From positions 88,767 through 152,766 of the forward strand of contig CANNDD010000009.1 in NCBI GenBank assembly GCA_947503285.1: DNA of 64,000 nucleotides, written 5' to 3'. The notes under the pieces were generated by a model, which saw only the letters and a program-made list of their open reading frames with translations, searched no databases and was not told where the DNA came from. Source of the DNA: an uncultured Croceitalea sp. Lineage in GTDB: Bacteria > Bacteroidota > Bacteroidia > Flavobacteriales > Flavobacteriaceae. Position numbers and translations under genes: made by a program. Of the stretch, positions 35,564-45,788 are shown in pieces. The number at the start of each line of letters is the position of its first letter. Within the stretch, counting starts at the first letter, position 1.

Positions 35564-38011
35564 CTAGAAATTACCAATTCTTATGATATCGGCAAAAATA
35601 CCAGATGCCGTAACGTCGGCTCCGGCCCCGGCCCCTTTAATGATGAGTGGTTGGTCAGGGTATCTTTCCGTAAAGAAAAGTACGATATTGTCGCTCCCCT
35701 CCAAATTATAAAAATCATGTCCTGCCGGAATTTCCCGCAAACCTACTTTGGCCTTTCCATTTTCAAGTTCTGCCACGTATTTGAGCTTGCAATCTTTCTT
35801 AGTTGCCCTTTGGTAACGCTTTTGAAAATCGGCCTCGTATTTTTTAAGCGAGCTGAAAAATGCATCTTTTGAGTCGGCCCTTAAGCTTTCCTCCGGTAAA
35901 AATGATTCATTTTCGATATCGGAAAGTTCCATGTGATAGCCACTCTCACGGGCAAGAATCAATATTTTTCGCATGACGTCAATACCGCTGAGATCTATAG
36001 TGGGATCTGGTTCGGTATACCCTTTTTCCATCGCTTCCATGACTACATCGTGAAAGCTGGTGTTGTCATTGAAATTATTAAAGACAAAATTGAGGCTTCC
36101 AGAAAGTACGGCCTGTATTTTATGTACCTTATCCCCTGAAACGATAAGGTGTTTTAAAGTGTCTATAATGGGTAAGCCTGCGCCGACATTGGTCTCAAAT
36201 AAAAAGGGGGCATCGTATTTTTTTGCCAATTGTTTTAGATTGTGATAGTCTTCATATGCTGAAGAACACGCTATTTTGTTACAGGTAACCACTGAGATAC
36301 TATTGGCCAAATAAGAGGTGTAACTATCAGAAACGGCCTTACTTGTGGTGTTGTCAACAAAAATACTATTACGAAAGTTCAGTTTTTTAACCGTTTCAAA
36401 GAACTTGATGGTATCTGCCTGCTGCCCTTGTTCCAATTCGTTTTGCCAAGCATCTAGGGCGATACCATTTTCATCAAAGACCATTCTTTTTGAATTTGAA
36501 AGCCCAATTACCCTAATCGCTAATTGAAGTTCTTTTTTGAGGTACCCTTGTTGTTGTTCGATTTGATTTAAAAATCGACCACCCACATTGCCGACCCCCA
36601 TTACAAAAAGGTTGAGTTGTTTTATGTTTTCTTCAAAAAATTCCTCATGTAATGAATTCAATGCTTTTTTAACATCCTCTTTTCCGATTACGGCCGAAAT
36701 ATTTCGCTCAGAAGCCCCTTGGGCTATCGCCCTGATATTGACATTGTTTTTTCCTAATGTGCTGAACATTTTTCCGCTGAGACCTTGATGGCTTTTCATG
36801 TTGTCACCTACCAAGGCAATAATCGCGAGGTCGTTTTCAATAACTACGGGTTTGATTTTCTTTGAGGCCATTTCATATTCAAAGGCCGTATTGACGGCAT
36901 TTAGGGCACGTTGGGCATCATCATCTGAAATGCCGATACATATTGAATGTTCAGATGATGCCTGTGTGATCATGACCACACTTATATGCTCTTGTGAAAG
37001 TGTCTCGAAAAAACGTTTTGAAATACCGGGAATACCGATCATACCAGGCCCTTCTAGTGCCAATACCGTAATTTCACCTATATGGCTGATGCCTCTAACG
37101 GTCTTATCCGCTCCGTTCGTATTTTTGGTAATCAGGGTGCCTTCATCGTCAGGAAAAAAGGTATTTTTAATGGCAATCGGAATACCTTGGGCCAATACGG
37201 GTTGAATTGTGGGTGGATATAATACCTTGGCCCCAAAATGCGATAACTCCATGGCTTCTTCATAAGAGATATGTGATAGGCATTTTGCTTGTTTCACCAA
37301 TTTTGGATTGGCGGTAAACATGCCGCTGACATCGGTCCAGATTTCTAAAATTTCCGATTTCGTGGCGCCGGCGAGTATTGCTGCACTATAATCAGAACCC
37401 CCACGCCCCAAGGTGGTGGCTTTGCCCTTTTGTGATGCTGCAATAAAACCGGGTATGACCGTGATTTGGTTGGCGGTATTGGCAAAATAATCGGCACAAT
37501 GGGCGTTCGTAGCTTTAAAATCAACCGTGGCCTTCCCAAAATTTTCATCCGTGGTTATTAACTCCCTGCCACTTTTAAGGGCCGCATCCAACCCTTCAGA
37601 CTTAAAATATTCGGTAATTATGAAAGAAGACAATAATTCCCCATAACTCATGATCTTATCCGTAAGTTGTGTGGTCGCCTCACCGATTAAATAAGCGCCT
37701 TGTAATAAGGTTTCCAACTCATTTAATTCACCCTTTATCTTCCCTAGAATACTACTTTGCTCCGTTACCGGAAAAAGATCTTTGATAACGCTCAAATGTT
37801 TATGTTCCATAGTCCCGAATCCCTGCTCATAGTCTAGACTTTGTTTGGCTGCCAATTGTAGGGTATCTAGCAACATATTGGTCATGCCACCGAATGCTGA
37901 TACTACAACGCCGATTTTAGTGGTTTTAGAACTTTCTTTTACAATGGATAGAACACGTTTTATGTTTTCGGCGTTAGCGACTGATGTGCCACCAAATTTT
38001 AAGATTTTCAT
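35564..38011 (-). CDS. thrA: Bifunctional aspartokinase/homoserine dehydrogenase
   Basis: This 815-aa fusion has an N-terminal aspartokinase (KFGGTSVANAENIKRV at residues 4-19, TTLGRGGSDYSAAI), two ACT-type regulatory domains in the middle (ITVLALEGPGMIGIPGISKR, then IALVGDNMKSHQGLSGKMF), and a C-terminal homoserine dehydrogenase (NLFVMGVGNVGGRFL, then FETNVGAGLPIIDTL). It performs the first and third steps from aspartate to threonine. Feedback by threonine through the ACT domains is known in the family. A Thr/Ile-rich leader ORF and a strong promoter precede it. Confidence 0.97.
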   Translation of the reverse strand: MKILKFGGTSVANAENIKRVLSIVKESSKTTKIGVVVSAFGGMTNMLLDTLQLAAKQSLDYEQGFGTMEHKHLSVIKDLFPVTEQSSILGKIKGELNELETLLQGAYLIGEATTQLTDKIMSYGELLSSFIITEYFKSEGLDAALKSGRELITTDENFGKATVDFKATNAHCADYFANTANQITVIPGFIAASQKGKATTLGRGGSDYSAAILAGATKSEILEIWTDVSGMFTANPKLVKQAKCLSHISYEEAMELSHFGAKVLYPPTIQPVLAQGIPIAIKNTFFPDDEGTLITKNTNGADKTVRGISHIGEITVLALEGPGMIGIPGISKRFFETLSQEHISVVMITQASSEHSICIGISDDDAQRALNAVNTAFEYEMASKKIKPVVIENDLAIIALVGDNMKSHQGLSGKMFSTLGKNNVNIRAIAQGASERNISAVIGKEDVKKALNSLHEEFFEENIKQLNLFVMGVGNVGGRFLNQIEQQQGYLKKELQLAIRVIGLSNSKRMVFDENGIALDAWQNELEQGQQADTIKFFETVKKLNFRNSIFVDNTTSKAVSDSYTSYLANSISVVTCNKIACSSAYEDYHNLKQLAKKYDAPFLFETNVGAGLPIIDTLKHLIVSGDKVHKIQAVLSGSLNFVFNNFNDNTSFHDVVMEAMEKGYTEPDPTIDLSGIDVMRKILILARESGYHMELSDIENESFLPEESLRADSKDAFFSSLKKYEADFQKRYQRATKKDCKLKYVAELENGKAKVGLREIPAGHDFYNLEGSDNIVLFFTERYPDQPLIIKGAGAGADVTASGIFADIIRIGNF

Positions 38012-38070
38012 TGGGTATTACGTTAAATAGAGTGATGGAATAAGTGTAATTCGGACGAAAATATAGTAGC

Positions 38071-38163
38071 TTACCCCAAAGGGGTGGTAAAAGTCGTGCC
38101 AACAATACTGGTGTTAATGTTGTCTTGAGTGAAAATCGTTATGTCCGATTGTTTAAATTGCAT
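38071..38163 (-). CDS. thrL: Thr operon leader peptide (putative)
   Basis: This 30-codon ORF starts with ATG at 38163 and ends with TAA at 38073-38071, 59 nt before thrA. Seven residues are Thr (9, 12, 18, 23, 24, 26, 27) and four are Ile (8, 10, 16, 20); the cluster GTTFTT lies just before the end. This is the composition of thr leader peptides that sense charged tRNA-Thr and tRNA-Ile in enterobacteria. It starts about 12 nt after the predicted transcription start. A small hairpin ACCCC-TTT-GGGGT covers its last codons. No U-run terminator is obvious, so the mechanism is open. Confidence 0.75.
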   Translation of the reverse strand: MQFKQSDITIFTQDNINTSIVGTTFTTPLG

Positions 38164-38179
38164 GGCCTCTGTAATAGGT

Positions 38180-38209
38180 CAAAAGTAGTACTTTTGCCTA
38201 TCACACCAA
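38180..38209 (-). promoter_or_regulatory. Promoter of the thrLABC operon
   Basis: On the minus strand: TTG (38209-38207), 19-bp spacer, TACTTTTG (38187-38180). This matches the Bacteroidota consensus TTG/TAnnTTTG at near-ideal spacing. The predicted start is about 38175, just upstream of the leader ATG. Confidence 0.75.
38189..38196 (+). promoter_or_regulatory. Candidate -7 element of nnr, back to back with the thr promoter
   Basis: TACTTTTG on the plus strand is a mirror image of the thr -7 box one base away, forming an inverted repeat CAAAAGTA-g-TACTTTTG. No TTG at the usual distance on the plus strand, so use as a promoter is uncertain; it could also be an operator. Confidence 0.45.
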
Positions 38210-38262
38210 ATGATTCCTAAATTTTTATCATATCACTAGTTTTAATCAAATTTTATTATTGA

Positions 38263-39798
38263 ATGAAGATATTTACTGCTGAACAAATCTATGCTGCTGA
38301 TAAATTCACAATTGAAAAACAACAGATTTCGAGTGATTTGCTCATGGAACGGGCAGCCACACAAATTTTTGATTGGATGCACGCAAGGCTGCAGGGAGCC
38401 AAGGTAAAAATTCATTTATTCTGTGGTATTGGTAATAATGGGGGTGATGGTATCGCACTGGCAAGGCACCTTCAAGAAGCTGGTTATGCCATCGCGGTTT
38501 ATGTGGTCAATTACAGTGAGACCCGCTCAAAAGACTTTTTAATCAATTTAGACCGGCTTAAAGAACGTAAACTATGGCCAGATTTCATAGATTCAGACTG
38601 TACTTTTCCGGAAGTTGGGGGGGACGATATTATCGTAGATGCGATTTTTGGAATTGGACTGAATAGAACCCCAGAAGAATGGGTCGGAAAGTTAATTCAA
38701 TATTTAAACGAATCAGCGGCATTCGCACTATCAATCGATATTCCGTCTGGGCTCTTTATGGCTCAAGCTCCCATCAATAGTGAATTTGTAATCAAGGCCA
38801 ATCATGTTTTAAGCTTTCAAGTGCCTAAGTTGCCTTTTTTCTTGCCCGAAACAGGAATATATGTAAATCAATGGGAAATTCTGGATATTGGATTGGATAT
38901 GGAATTCCTCTATCAAACAGTGACACCGTATGAATTGATCGGTAAGCCCGAAATCTTACCGATGTATCAACCAAGGCTGAAGTTTTCACATAAGGGTAAC
39001 TACGGTCATGCACTTATCATAGGGGGCAGTTATGGAAAGATCGGGGCCGTAAATCTAGCATCACAAGCCTGTTTGACCTCTGGGGCCGGGTTGGTAACCG
39101 CTTACGTGCCGGAATGTGGCTATACCCCTTTGCAGGCCACGGTACCTGAGATCATGGTTTTAACGGATGATGATGACGAAAAAATAACGGACATCAGTTT
39201 TGAAATACAACCTACGGTCATCGGTTTAGGAATGGGCATGGGAACCAATAATTCGACCGAAAAAGCCTTTGAGGGCTTTTTGAAAGAAAATAAAGCGCCT
39301 TTGGTCATTGATGCCGATGGTTTGAACCTACTGGCAGGAAATCCGGGTTTATTAAAACTCTTGCCACCGCAAAGCGTTCTGACCCCTCACCCAAAAGAAT
39401 TGGAACGGTTGATTGGCCAGTGGAATGATGATTTTGACAAGCTGGATAAAATCAAGGCTTTTTCAAAAGAATACGATTGCATTTTGGTGGTAAAAGGTGC
39501 CCACACGATGGTTTCTTACGAAAACCAAGGGTATATCAATAGTACCGGAAATCCGGGTATGGCCACTGCTGGTAGTGGAGACGTTTTGGCGGGGATTATC
39601 ACTGGTTTTATGGCCCAGGGTTATCCGCCTTTGCAAGCATCCGTTATTTCGGTATACTTACATGGGCTTTCGGGTGATCTGCTTGCTGGTGAAGGTGGTT
39701 ACGAAAGTGTAACTGCCTCAAAATTGATACAAGGCTTGGGAAAAGCTTTTACGGAGTTGTTCAGAAGGCCTGAACCTGAAAAGGGATCTCAAGAATAG
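38263..39798 (+). CDS. nnr: Bifunctional NAD(P)H-hydrate epimerase / ADP-dependent NAD(P)H-hydrate dehydratase
   Basis: Repairs damaged NAD(P)H hydrates. The N-terminal YjeF_N epimerase domain (about 1-215) has FCGIGNNGGDGIALARHL and VDAIFGIGLNR. The C-terminal kinase-like dehydratase domain has HKGNYGHALIIGGSYGKIGAV, VIGLGMGMG, LTPHPKELERL and AGSGDVLAGIITG. At 511 aa the length is normal for the fused protein. It is transcribed divergently from thrA. Confidence 0.95.
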   Translation: MKIFTAEQIYAADKFTIEKQQISSDLLMERAATQIFDWMHARLQGAKVKIHLFCGIGNNGGDGIALARHLQEAGYAIAVYVVNYSETRSKDFLINLDRLKERKLWPDFIDSDCTFPEVGGDDIIVDAIFGIGLNRTPEEWVGKLIQYLNESAAFALSIDIPSGLFMAQAPINSEFVIKANHVLSFQVPKLPFFLPETGIYVNQWEILDIGLDMEFLYQTVTPYELIGKPEILPMYQPRLKFSHKGNYGHALIIGGSYGKIGAVNLASQACLTSGAGLVTAYVPECGYTPLQATVPEIMVLTDDDDEKITDISFEIQPTVIGLGMGMGTNNSTEKAFEGFLKENKAPLVIDADGLNLLAGNPGLLKLLPPQSVLTPHPKELERLIGQWNDDFDKLDKIKAFSKEYDCILVVKGAHTMVSYENQGYINSTGNPGMATAGSGDVLAGIITGFMAQGYPPLQASVISVYLHGLSGDLLAGEGGYESVTASKLIQGLGKAFTELFRRPEPEKGSQE

Positions 39799-39800
39799 GG

Positions 39801-40217
39801 TTATGCTTTTTTGTTTTTCTTTTTGTTCAAACGCTTTTTTATCCATGCCAATGCATTTTCATATTCGATAAAAAATTCGATCTGCTTTTTGTAAAACAAT
39901 TTTTCAATCTTGAAATTATGCATATCTATCTCTTTCTTGGAAACGATAGCAAATGCCTTCAAGTTTTCTAAGCCCCTTATGTATGTGTATATAATGGGAT
40001 CTACCGCGTAAGAATTACGTCTGAGGCTAATGTAACCAAAATCTTTACCCCTAAAGTGTATTTCTGAAATACCAATTATTTGATATGCCCTTTCAAGTGT
40101 TACGGTAGCCCCTTCATCAAAAGTCGCAACAATGTAGTTATCATACACTTGAACAACCCCAATATCTAAAACATACTCTTTAACAATAATGGCTTTTTTA
40201 GTAAAACCCATTTTCAT
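39801..40217 (-). CDS. STAS/SpoIIAA-like small protein
   Basis: This 138-aa protein has alternating strands and helices, no signal peptide, and a Lys-rich C-terminus (KKRLNKKKNKKA). Its pattern (FDEGATVTLERAYQI, then YISLRRNSYAVDP) resembles the STAS/SEC14-like proteins found in Flavobacteriaceae. Function unknown. It converges on nnr with a 2-nt gap. Confidence 0.55.
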   Translation of the reverse strand: MKMGFTKKAIIVKEYVLDIGVVQVYDNYIVATFDEGATVTLERAYQIIGISEIHFRGKDFGYISLRRNSYAVDPIIYTYIRGLENLKAFAIVSKKEIDMHNFKIEKLFYKKQIEFFIEYENALAWIKKRLNKKKNKKA

Positions 40218-40360
40218 GCCCCATTCATTTATAGTGTTGCAACGAAAGTAGTTTTAAGGGTATGTATTTTGAAAAATTTTAGATTAAAGGCCAATATATC
40301 GTTTATAGTGTTAAAAAATCATCCTGAAATGTACCATTCATCATTAGAAAGGTGTAGAAC

Positions 40361-40391
40361 AAAAAAAGGAGCTGTAACACAGCTCCTCTTT
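40361..40391 (-). terminator. Terminator of clpC
   Basis: AGGAGCTGT (40367-40375), loop AAC, ACAGCTCCT (40379-40387), with a T-run on the minus strand after the stem. It lies about 20 nt after the clpC stop. Confidence 0.85.
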
Positions 40392-40411
40392 TGTATTAGG
40401 TATCGTCAAGT

Positions 40412-42961
40412 TTAAGCTTCAGAAGACTTTTTCACCTTCTTGATCTTAATGGTCAATTCTTCTTTCTTTTCGTTCAAGTCCATGAATATCGCATCACCTT
40501 CATTAAGGTTGGAATTAACGATTTCTTCCGCAAGGGCATCCTCAATATATTTTTGAATAGCCCTTTTAAGGGGCCTTGCCCCATATTGTTTATCAAAACC
40601 TTTTTCGGCAATATAATCCTTGGCTTTATCGGAAAGATTTAAGTCATACCCGATATCCTTGATTCTTTTGAAAAGTTTATCCAATTCAATATCGATGATT
40701 TTATGGATGTCTTCACGCTCCAGTGCGTTAAAGACGATGACATCATCAATTCGATTTAAGAATTCAGGGGCAAAAGCCTTTTTAAGTGCATTTTCAATAA
40801 CGCTCTTTTGGTGACTATCTGCCTGTGCTTTTTTTGCAGCAGTACCAAAGCCAACACCTTGGCCAAAATCCTTTAGCTGACGAGCCCCGATATTGGAGGT
40901 CATGATGATGATGGAATTCCTGAAATCTATTTTACGCCCGAGACTATCCGTTAAAAAGCCATCATCCAATACCTGCAATAGCATGTTGAATACATCAGGA
41001 TGGGCCTTTTCAACTTCATCCAACAAAATAACCGAGTAGGGTTTTCTTCTCACTTTCTCGGTCAGCTGGCCGCCTTCTTCATAACCTACATACCCTGGAG
41101 GGGCACCAACAAGTCTCGAAATGGCGAATTTTTCCATGTATTCGCTCATATCTATCCGTATCAAGGCATCTTCAGAATCAAAAAGCTCTTTTGCAAGTAC
41201 TTTTGCCAATTGTGTTTTACCAACTCCGGTCTGTCCTAAAAATATAAACGAACCAATAGGTTTATTAGGGTCTTTTAATCCTGCCCTATTGCGTTGTATG
41301 GCTTTGGCAACCTTCACCACCGCTTCATCTTGTCCGATAACGAAATCTTTGATGAGTTGGGGCAATTCCGCCAATTTATTACTTTCGGTTTGGGCAATTC
41401 TATTGACCGGTATTCCGCTCATCATAGAGACTACATCGGCAACATTGTCTTCTGAAACGGTCTCACGGTTGAGTTTGCTTTCCTCTTCCCATCGTTCTTG
41501 TGCCGTTGCGAGGTCTTTTTCCAAACGTTTTTCGTCATCCCTTAACTTCGCGGCTTCTTCGTATTTTTGTTTTTTGACAACGCTGTTTTTCAATTCACGA
41601 ACTTCTTCCAATTGTGTCTCAAGCTCTAGAATTTGTTTGGGCACGTCCATATTGACGATATGTACCCTTGATCCGGCCTCATCTAAGGCATCAATAGCCT
41701 TATCTGGCAAGAATCGATCTGTCATGTAGCGATTTGTCAATTTGACACATGCTACAATGGCATCGTCCGTATAAACCACATTATGGTGGTCTTCATACTT
41801 GCCTTTTATGTTCATCAAAATTTCAATGGTCTCTTCAACTGTAGTGGGTTCGACCATTACTTTTTGAAAACGTCGTTCCAAGGCACCATCCTTTTCGATA
41901 TATTGACGGTACTCGTCTAAGGTCGTTGCGCCGATACATTGTATCTCTCCCCTTGCCAAGGCAGGTTTGAACATGTTGGAGGCATCAAGACTTCCTGTCG
42001 CACCACCAGCACCTACAATGGTGTGGATTTCGTCGATGAACAAAATAATATCATCATTCTTTTCAAGCTCGTTCATAACGGCCTTCATACGCTCTTCGAA
42101 CTGCCCTCGATATTTTGTTCCGGCCACCAAAGAAGCCAAATCCAAGGTTACGACACGTTTATTGTAAAGAATCCGGGACACTTTTTTGTTTATGATTCGC
42201 AGGGCTAAACCTTCGGCAATGGCACTTTTACCAACACCTGGTTCCCCAATTAGTAAGGGATTGTTCTTCTTTCTTCTACTCAATATTTGCGAGACCCTTT
42301 CGATTTCCTTTTCACGCCCGACCACAGGATCTAATTTGTTCTCTTCGGCCATTTTGGTCAAGTCACGACCGAAATTATCCAAAACAGGCGTTTTCGATTT
42401 TTTACTCCCTTTTTGAGAACTTGAAGATCCGAAAGAACTTTCCTTTGGATCGCCAGCATCTTCGGCATCCCCTGGAAAAGACTCTGAAGTGGGGGAATCT
42501 ATATAATCATCGTCACTTGTAATCATTGATTTGAATTGATCTTTAACATTATCATAGTCAACCTTTAACTTATGAAGTAACTTTGTCGTGGGATCATTCT
42601 CGTTTCTAAGAATACAAAGCAACAGGTGGGCCGTATTTATTGACGAGCTTTGAAATAGCTTGGCCTCTAAAAATGTAGTTTTCAGGGCGCGTTCAGCCTG
42701 TCTCGTCAAGTGTAGGTTTTTCTTATCTTTTTGAACACTACCGGTATTCGGGTTCGCAGGGCTTAATATCTCGACCTTCCTCCTCAGGTGGTCTAGATCA
42801 ACATCAAGCGCATCCAAAATGTTTATGGCCTTACCATTGCCATCCCTGAGTAATCCGAGCATGAGGTGTTCCGTGCCAATGAAGTCATGGCCTAAACGCA
42901 AAGCTTCTTCTTTACTGTAGGCTATAACATCTTTGACTCTTGGGGAAAAATTATCATCCAT
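40412..42961 (-). CDS. clpC: ATP-dependent Clp protease ATP-binding subunit ClpC
   Basis: This is an 849-aa Hsp100 chaperone. The start ATG 42961 (MDDNFSPRVKDVIAYS) is preferred over one 18 nt upstream. Domains: double Clp_N (about 1-145); AAA1 with GEPGVGKSAIAEG and IDEIHTIVGAGG; a middle UVR-like segment KQKYEEAAKLRDDEKR typical of ClpC; AAA2 with GQTGVGKTQLAK and LLDEVEKAHPDVFN; and a C-terminal ClpB_D2-small domain. It feeds substrates to ClpP. The divergent neighbour is gyrA. Confidence 0.96.
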   Translation of the reverse strand: MDDNFSPRVKDVIAYSKEEALRLGHDFIGTEHLMLGLLRDGNGKAINILDALDVDLDHLRRKVEILSPANPNTGSVQKDKKNLHLTRQAERALKTTFLEAKLFQSSSINTAHLLLCILRNENDPTTKLLHKLKVDYDNVKDQFKSMITSDDDYIDSPTSESFPGDAEDAGDPKESSFGSSSSQKGSKKSKTPVLDNFGRDLTKMAEENKLDPVVGREKEIERVSQILSRRKKNNPLLIGEPGVGKSAIAEGLALRIINKKVSRILYNKRVVTLDLASLVAGTKYRGQFEERMKAVMNELEKNDDIILFIDEIHTIVGAGGATGSLDASNMFKPALARGEIQCIGATTLDEYRQYIEKDGALERRFQKVMVEPTTVEETIEILMNIKGKYEDHHNVVYTDDAIVACVKLTNRYMTDRFLPDKAIDALDEAGSRVHIVNMDVPKQILELETQLEEVRELKNSVVKKQKYEEAAKLRDDEKRLEKDLATAQERWEEESKLNRETVSEDNVADVVSMMSGIPVNRIAQTESNKLAELPQLIKDFVIGQDEAVVKVAKAIQRNRAGLKDPNKPIGSFIFLGQTGVGKTQLAKVLAKELFDSEDALIRIDMSEYMEKFAISRLVGAPPGYVGYEEGGQLTEKVRRKPYSVILLDEVEKAHPDVFNMLLQVLDDGFLTDSLGRKIDFRNSIIIMTSNIGARQLKDFGQGVGFGTAAKKAQADSHQKSVIENALKKAFAPEFLNRIDDVIVFNALEREDIHKIIDIELDKLFKRIKDIGYDLNLSDKAKDYIAEKGFDKQYGARPLKRAIQKYIEDALAEEIVNSNLNEGDAIFMDLNEKKEELTIKIKKVKKSSEA

Positions 42962-43219
42962 AAATTCTCTTTTCAGCAATTAAAATTAATAAAAGTATCG
43001 GTACAATGTTCAAATACTATACCCTTATTCGATAAAGACTGGAAAAATGACGAAAAAAGGTGGTTTTTATAAACAATTTAACAGGTTTCCTATGTACACT
43101 AAGTGTTCAAGATCGTGTTGATAATTTTTTTAATAAACTCTGCCATCGTTGTGCGTTCGCCTGTGATTTTCTGTATATTGCTACGATGTTTTAACCACAA
43201 AAAAGATTAAGATTTTAGC

Positions 43220-45751
43220 ATGGCTGAAGGAGAAAAATTGATACCCATCAACATCGAGGATGAGATGAAATCTGCCTACATTGATTATTCAATGTCGGTC
43301 ATTGTGTCACGTGCCCTGCCAGATGTCAGGGATGGTTTGAAACCTGTTCACCGTCGCGTGCTGTACGGAATGTACGAGCTTGGTGTAAGGTCAAGTAGTG
43401 CACACAAGAAATCTGCCCGTATCGTTGGTGAGGTTTTGGGTAAATACCACCCCCATGGTGATACTTCCGTTTATGATAGTATGGTGCGTATGGCACAAGA
43501 GTGGAGCTTACGTTACATGTTGGTCGATGGCCAAGGTAACTTTGGATCCGTAGATGGTGATAGTCCGGCCGCAATGCGATATACCGAAGCGCGCATGCGA
43601 AAGATCGCTGATGAGATGTTGGCCGATATTGATAAAGATACCGTAGACCATCAACTGAATTTCGATGACTCGCTGAAAGAACCCACCGTTTTACCAACAA
43701 GGGTTCCCCAATTGTTGGTCAATGGGGCATCAGGTATTGCCGTAGGTATGGCCACCAATATGCCACCGCATAACCTATCTGAGGTGATAGATGGTACAGT
43801 GGCCTACATCGATAACGATGCCATTGAAATCGATGAATTGATTACACATATCAAAGCCCCTGATTTTCCTACGGGGGGTATTATTTACGGATATGATGGC
43901 GTTAAAGAGGCCTTTCACACCGGGCGAGGTAGGGTAGTGATGCGGGCAAAGGCGACCTTTGAGGAGGTTCAAGGTCGTGAATGCATTATCGTAACCGAGA
44001 TTCCATATCAGGTCAATAAGGCTGACATGATAAAGAAGACCGCAGACCTTATCAATGATAAAAAGATTGAAGGTATTTCAACTATTCGTGACGAATCGGA
44101 TAGAAAGGGAATGCGAATCGTCTATATCTTAAAGCGGGATGCCATTCCGAATATCGTGCTGAACATGTTATTCAAGTATACCGCATTACAATCTTCTTTT
44201 AGCGTGAATAATATTGCTTTGGTCAATGGTAGGCCAAAGTTGTTGAACTTAAAGGAAATTATCCACCATTTTGTTGAACACCGTCATGAAGTGGTCGTTA
44301 GAAGAACAAAGTTCGAGCTCCAAAAGGCCGAAGATCGCGCACACATACTTGAAGGACTGATTATTGCCTCTGATAATATTGATGAGGTGATCGCCTTGAT
44401 TCGCGCTTCTTCAAATGTCGATGAGGCGAGGACAGGATTAATGGAAAAGTTCAAGCTAACCGAAATACAGGCAAAGGCCATTGTCGAAATGCGTCTTCGT
44501 CAATTGACGGGCCTTGAACAAGACAAGCTTCGTGAAGAGTATGACGAATTGTTAAAAACCATAGAAGACTTAAAGGATATTCTTGATAAGAAAGAGCGTA
44601 GAATGCAGATTATCAAGGATGAGCTTATGGTGGTCAAAGAAAAGTATGGGGATGAGCGTCGTTCAGAAATCAACTTTGCGGGCGGTGACCTGAGCATTGA
44701 GGATATGATTCCAGACGAACAAGTGGTCATCACCATTTCGCACGCCGGATATATTAAAAGGACCCCACTTACCGAATATAAGACACAAAATAGGGGAGGG
44801 GTGGGCCAAAAAGCGTCCTCTACCCGTAATGAAGACTTTTTAGAGCATTTGTTTGTTGGTACCAACCACCAATATATGTTATTCTTTACCCAGAAAGGAA
44901 AATGTTTCTGGATGCGTGTGTATGAAATTCCGGAAGGTAGTAGGACCTCAAAAGGTCGGGCAATTCAAAACTTGGTCAATATAGAGAATGATGACAAGGT
45001 AAAGGCATTCATCTGTACGCAAGATTTGAAAGACGAAGAATACGTAAACAGTCATTATGTCATCATGGCCACTAAGAAGGGAACTGTAAAGAAGACTTCC
45101 TTAGAGCAATATTCAAGGCCCCGCCAGAATGGGATCAATGCCATTACCATCCGTGACAATGATGAATTACTAGAGGCTAAATTGACTACCGGAACAAGTC
45201 AGATCTTCTTGGGACTCAAATCAGGAAAAGCAATCCGTTTTGAAGAGGGTAAGACAAGACCTATGGGCAGAAACGCCTCTGGGGTTCGCGGAATTACCCT
45301 TGCCGATGATAACGACGAAGTGATCGGCATGGTATCCGTGCACAATTTTGAGGATAATATTTTAGTGGTCTCTGAAAATGGCTATGGTAAAAGATCCAAT
45401 ATTGATGATTACCGCGTAACTAATAGGGGAGGAAAAGGTGTGAAGACAATTTCCATAACCGATAAAACAGGAGGCTTGGTAGCCATAAAGAACGTTACTG
45501 ATTCAGATGACCTAATGATTATCAATAAATCAGGTATTGCAATCCGTTTGGGAGTTGAGGATTTGAGGGTCATGGGGCGTGCCACACAGGGGGTACGTTT
45601 GATCAACCTTAAAGGCAATGACAGTATAGCGGCGGTTGCCAAGGTCATGAAGGATGAAGATGCTGTAGATGGAACCGATATACTTGATATTGAGGTGAAT
45701 GAAGAAGATGGCACGGCTCTTGATAATACCAATGACGAAGTAAAAGAATAA
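43220..45751 (+). CDS. gyrA: DNA gyrase subunit A
   Basis: This 843-aa type II topoisomerase subunit has the catalytic Tyr at residue 121 in MRYTEARM. The quinolone-determining region reads [17 protein letters not shown], so the position equivalent to E. coli Ser83 is Thr82 and Asp87 is Asp86. The C-terminal beta-pinwheel contains the GyrA box-like QNRGGVGQK and further blades ([30 protein letters not shown]). The acidic tail is usual. Confidence 0.97.
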   Translation: MAEGEKLIPINIEDEMKSAYIDYSMSVIVSRALPDVRDGLKPVHRRVLYGMYELGVRSSSAHKKSARIVGEVLGKYHPHGDTSVYDSMVRMAQEWSLRYMLVDGQGNFGSVDGDSPAAMRYTEARMRKIADEMLADIDKDTVDHQLNFDDSLKEPTVLPTRVPQLLVNGASGIAVGMATNMPPHNLSEVIDGTVAYIDNDAIEIDELITHIKAPDFPTGGIIYGYDGVKEAFHTGRGRVVMRAKATFEEVQGRECIIVTEIPYQVNKADMIKKTADLINDKKIEGISTIRDESDRKGMRIVYILKRDAIPNIVLNMLFKYTALQSSFSVNNIALVNGRPKLLNLKEIIHHFVEHRHEVVVRRTKFELQKAEDRAHILEGLIIASDNIDEVIALIRASSNVDEARTGLMEKFKLTEIQAKAIVEMRLRQLTGLEQDKLREEYDELLKTIEDLKDILDKKERRMQIIKDELMVVKEKYGDERRSEINFAGGDLSIEDMIPDEQVVITISHAGYIKRTPLTEYKTQNRGGVGQKASSTRNEDFLEHLFVGTNHQYMLFFTQKGKCFWMRVYEIPEGSRTSKGRAIQNLVNIENDDKVKAFICTQDLKDEEYVNSHYVIMATKKGTVKKTSLEQYSRPRQNGINAITIRDNDELLEAKLTTGTSQIFLGLKSGKAIRFEEGKTRPMGRNASGVRGITLADDNDEVIGMVSVHNFEDNILVVSENGYGKRSNIDDYRVTNRGGKGVKTISITDKTGGLVAIKNVTDSDDLMIINKSGIAIRLGVEDLRVMGRATQGVRLINLKGNDSIAAVAKVMKDEDAVDGTDILDIEVNEEDGTALDNTNDEVKE

Positions 45752-45788
45752 GTACTAAACACTAAATATTTTAAATTACCTTTTTACG

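Noticed and set aside
36798..37205. 135-aa frame on the plus strand inside thrA
   Set aside because: Antisense shadow of a conserved bifunctional enzyme.
41121..41729. 202-aa frame on the plus strand inside clpC
   Set aside because: Antisense of a well-supported essential gene; Ser-rich composition typical of antisense frames.
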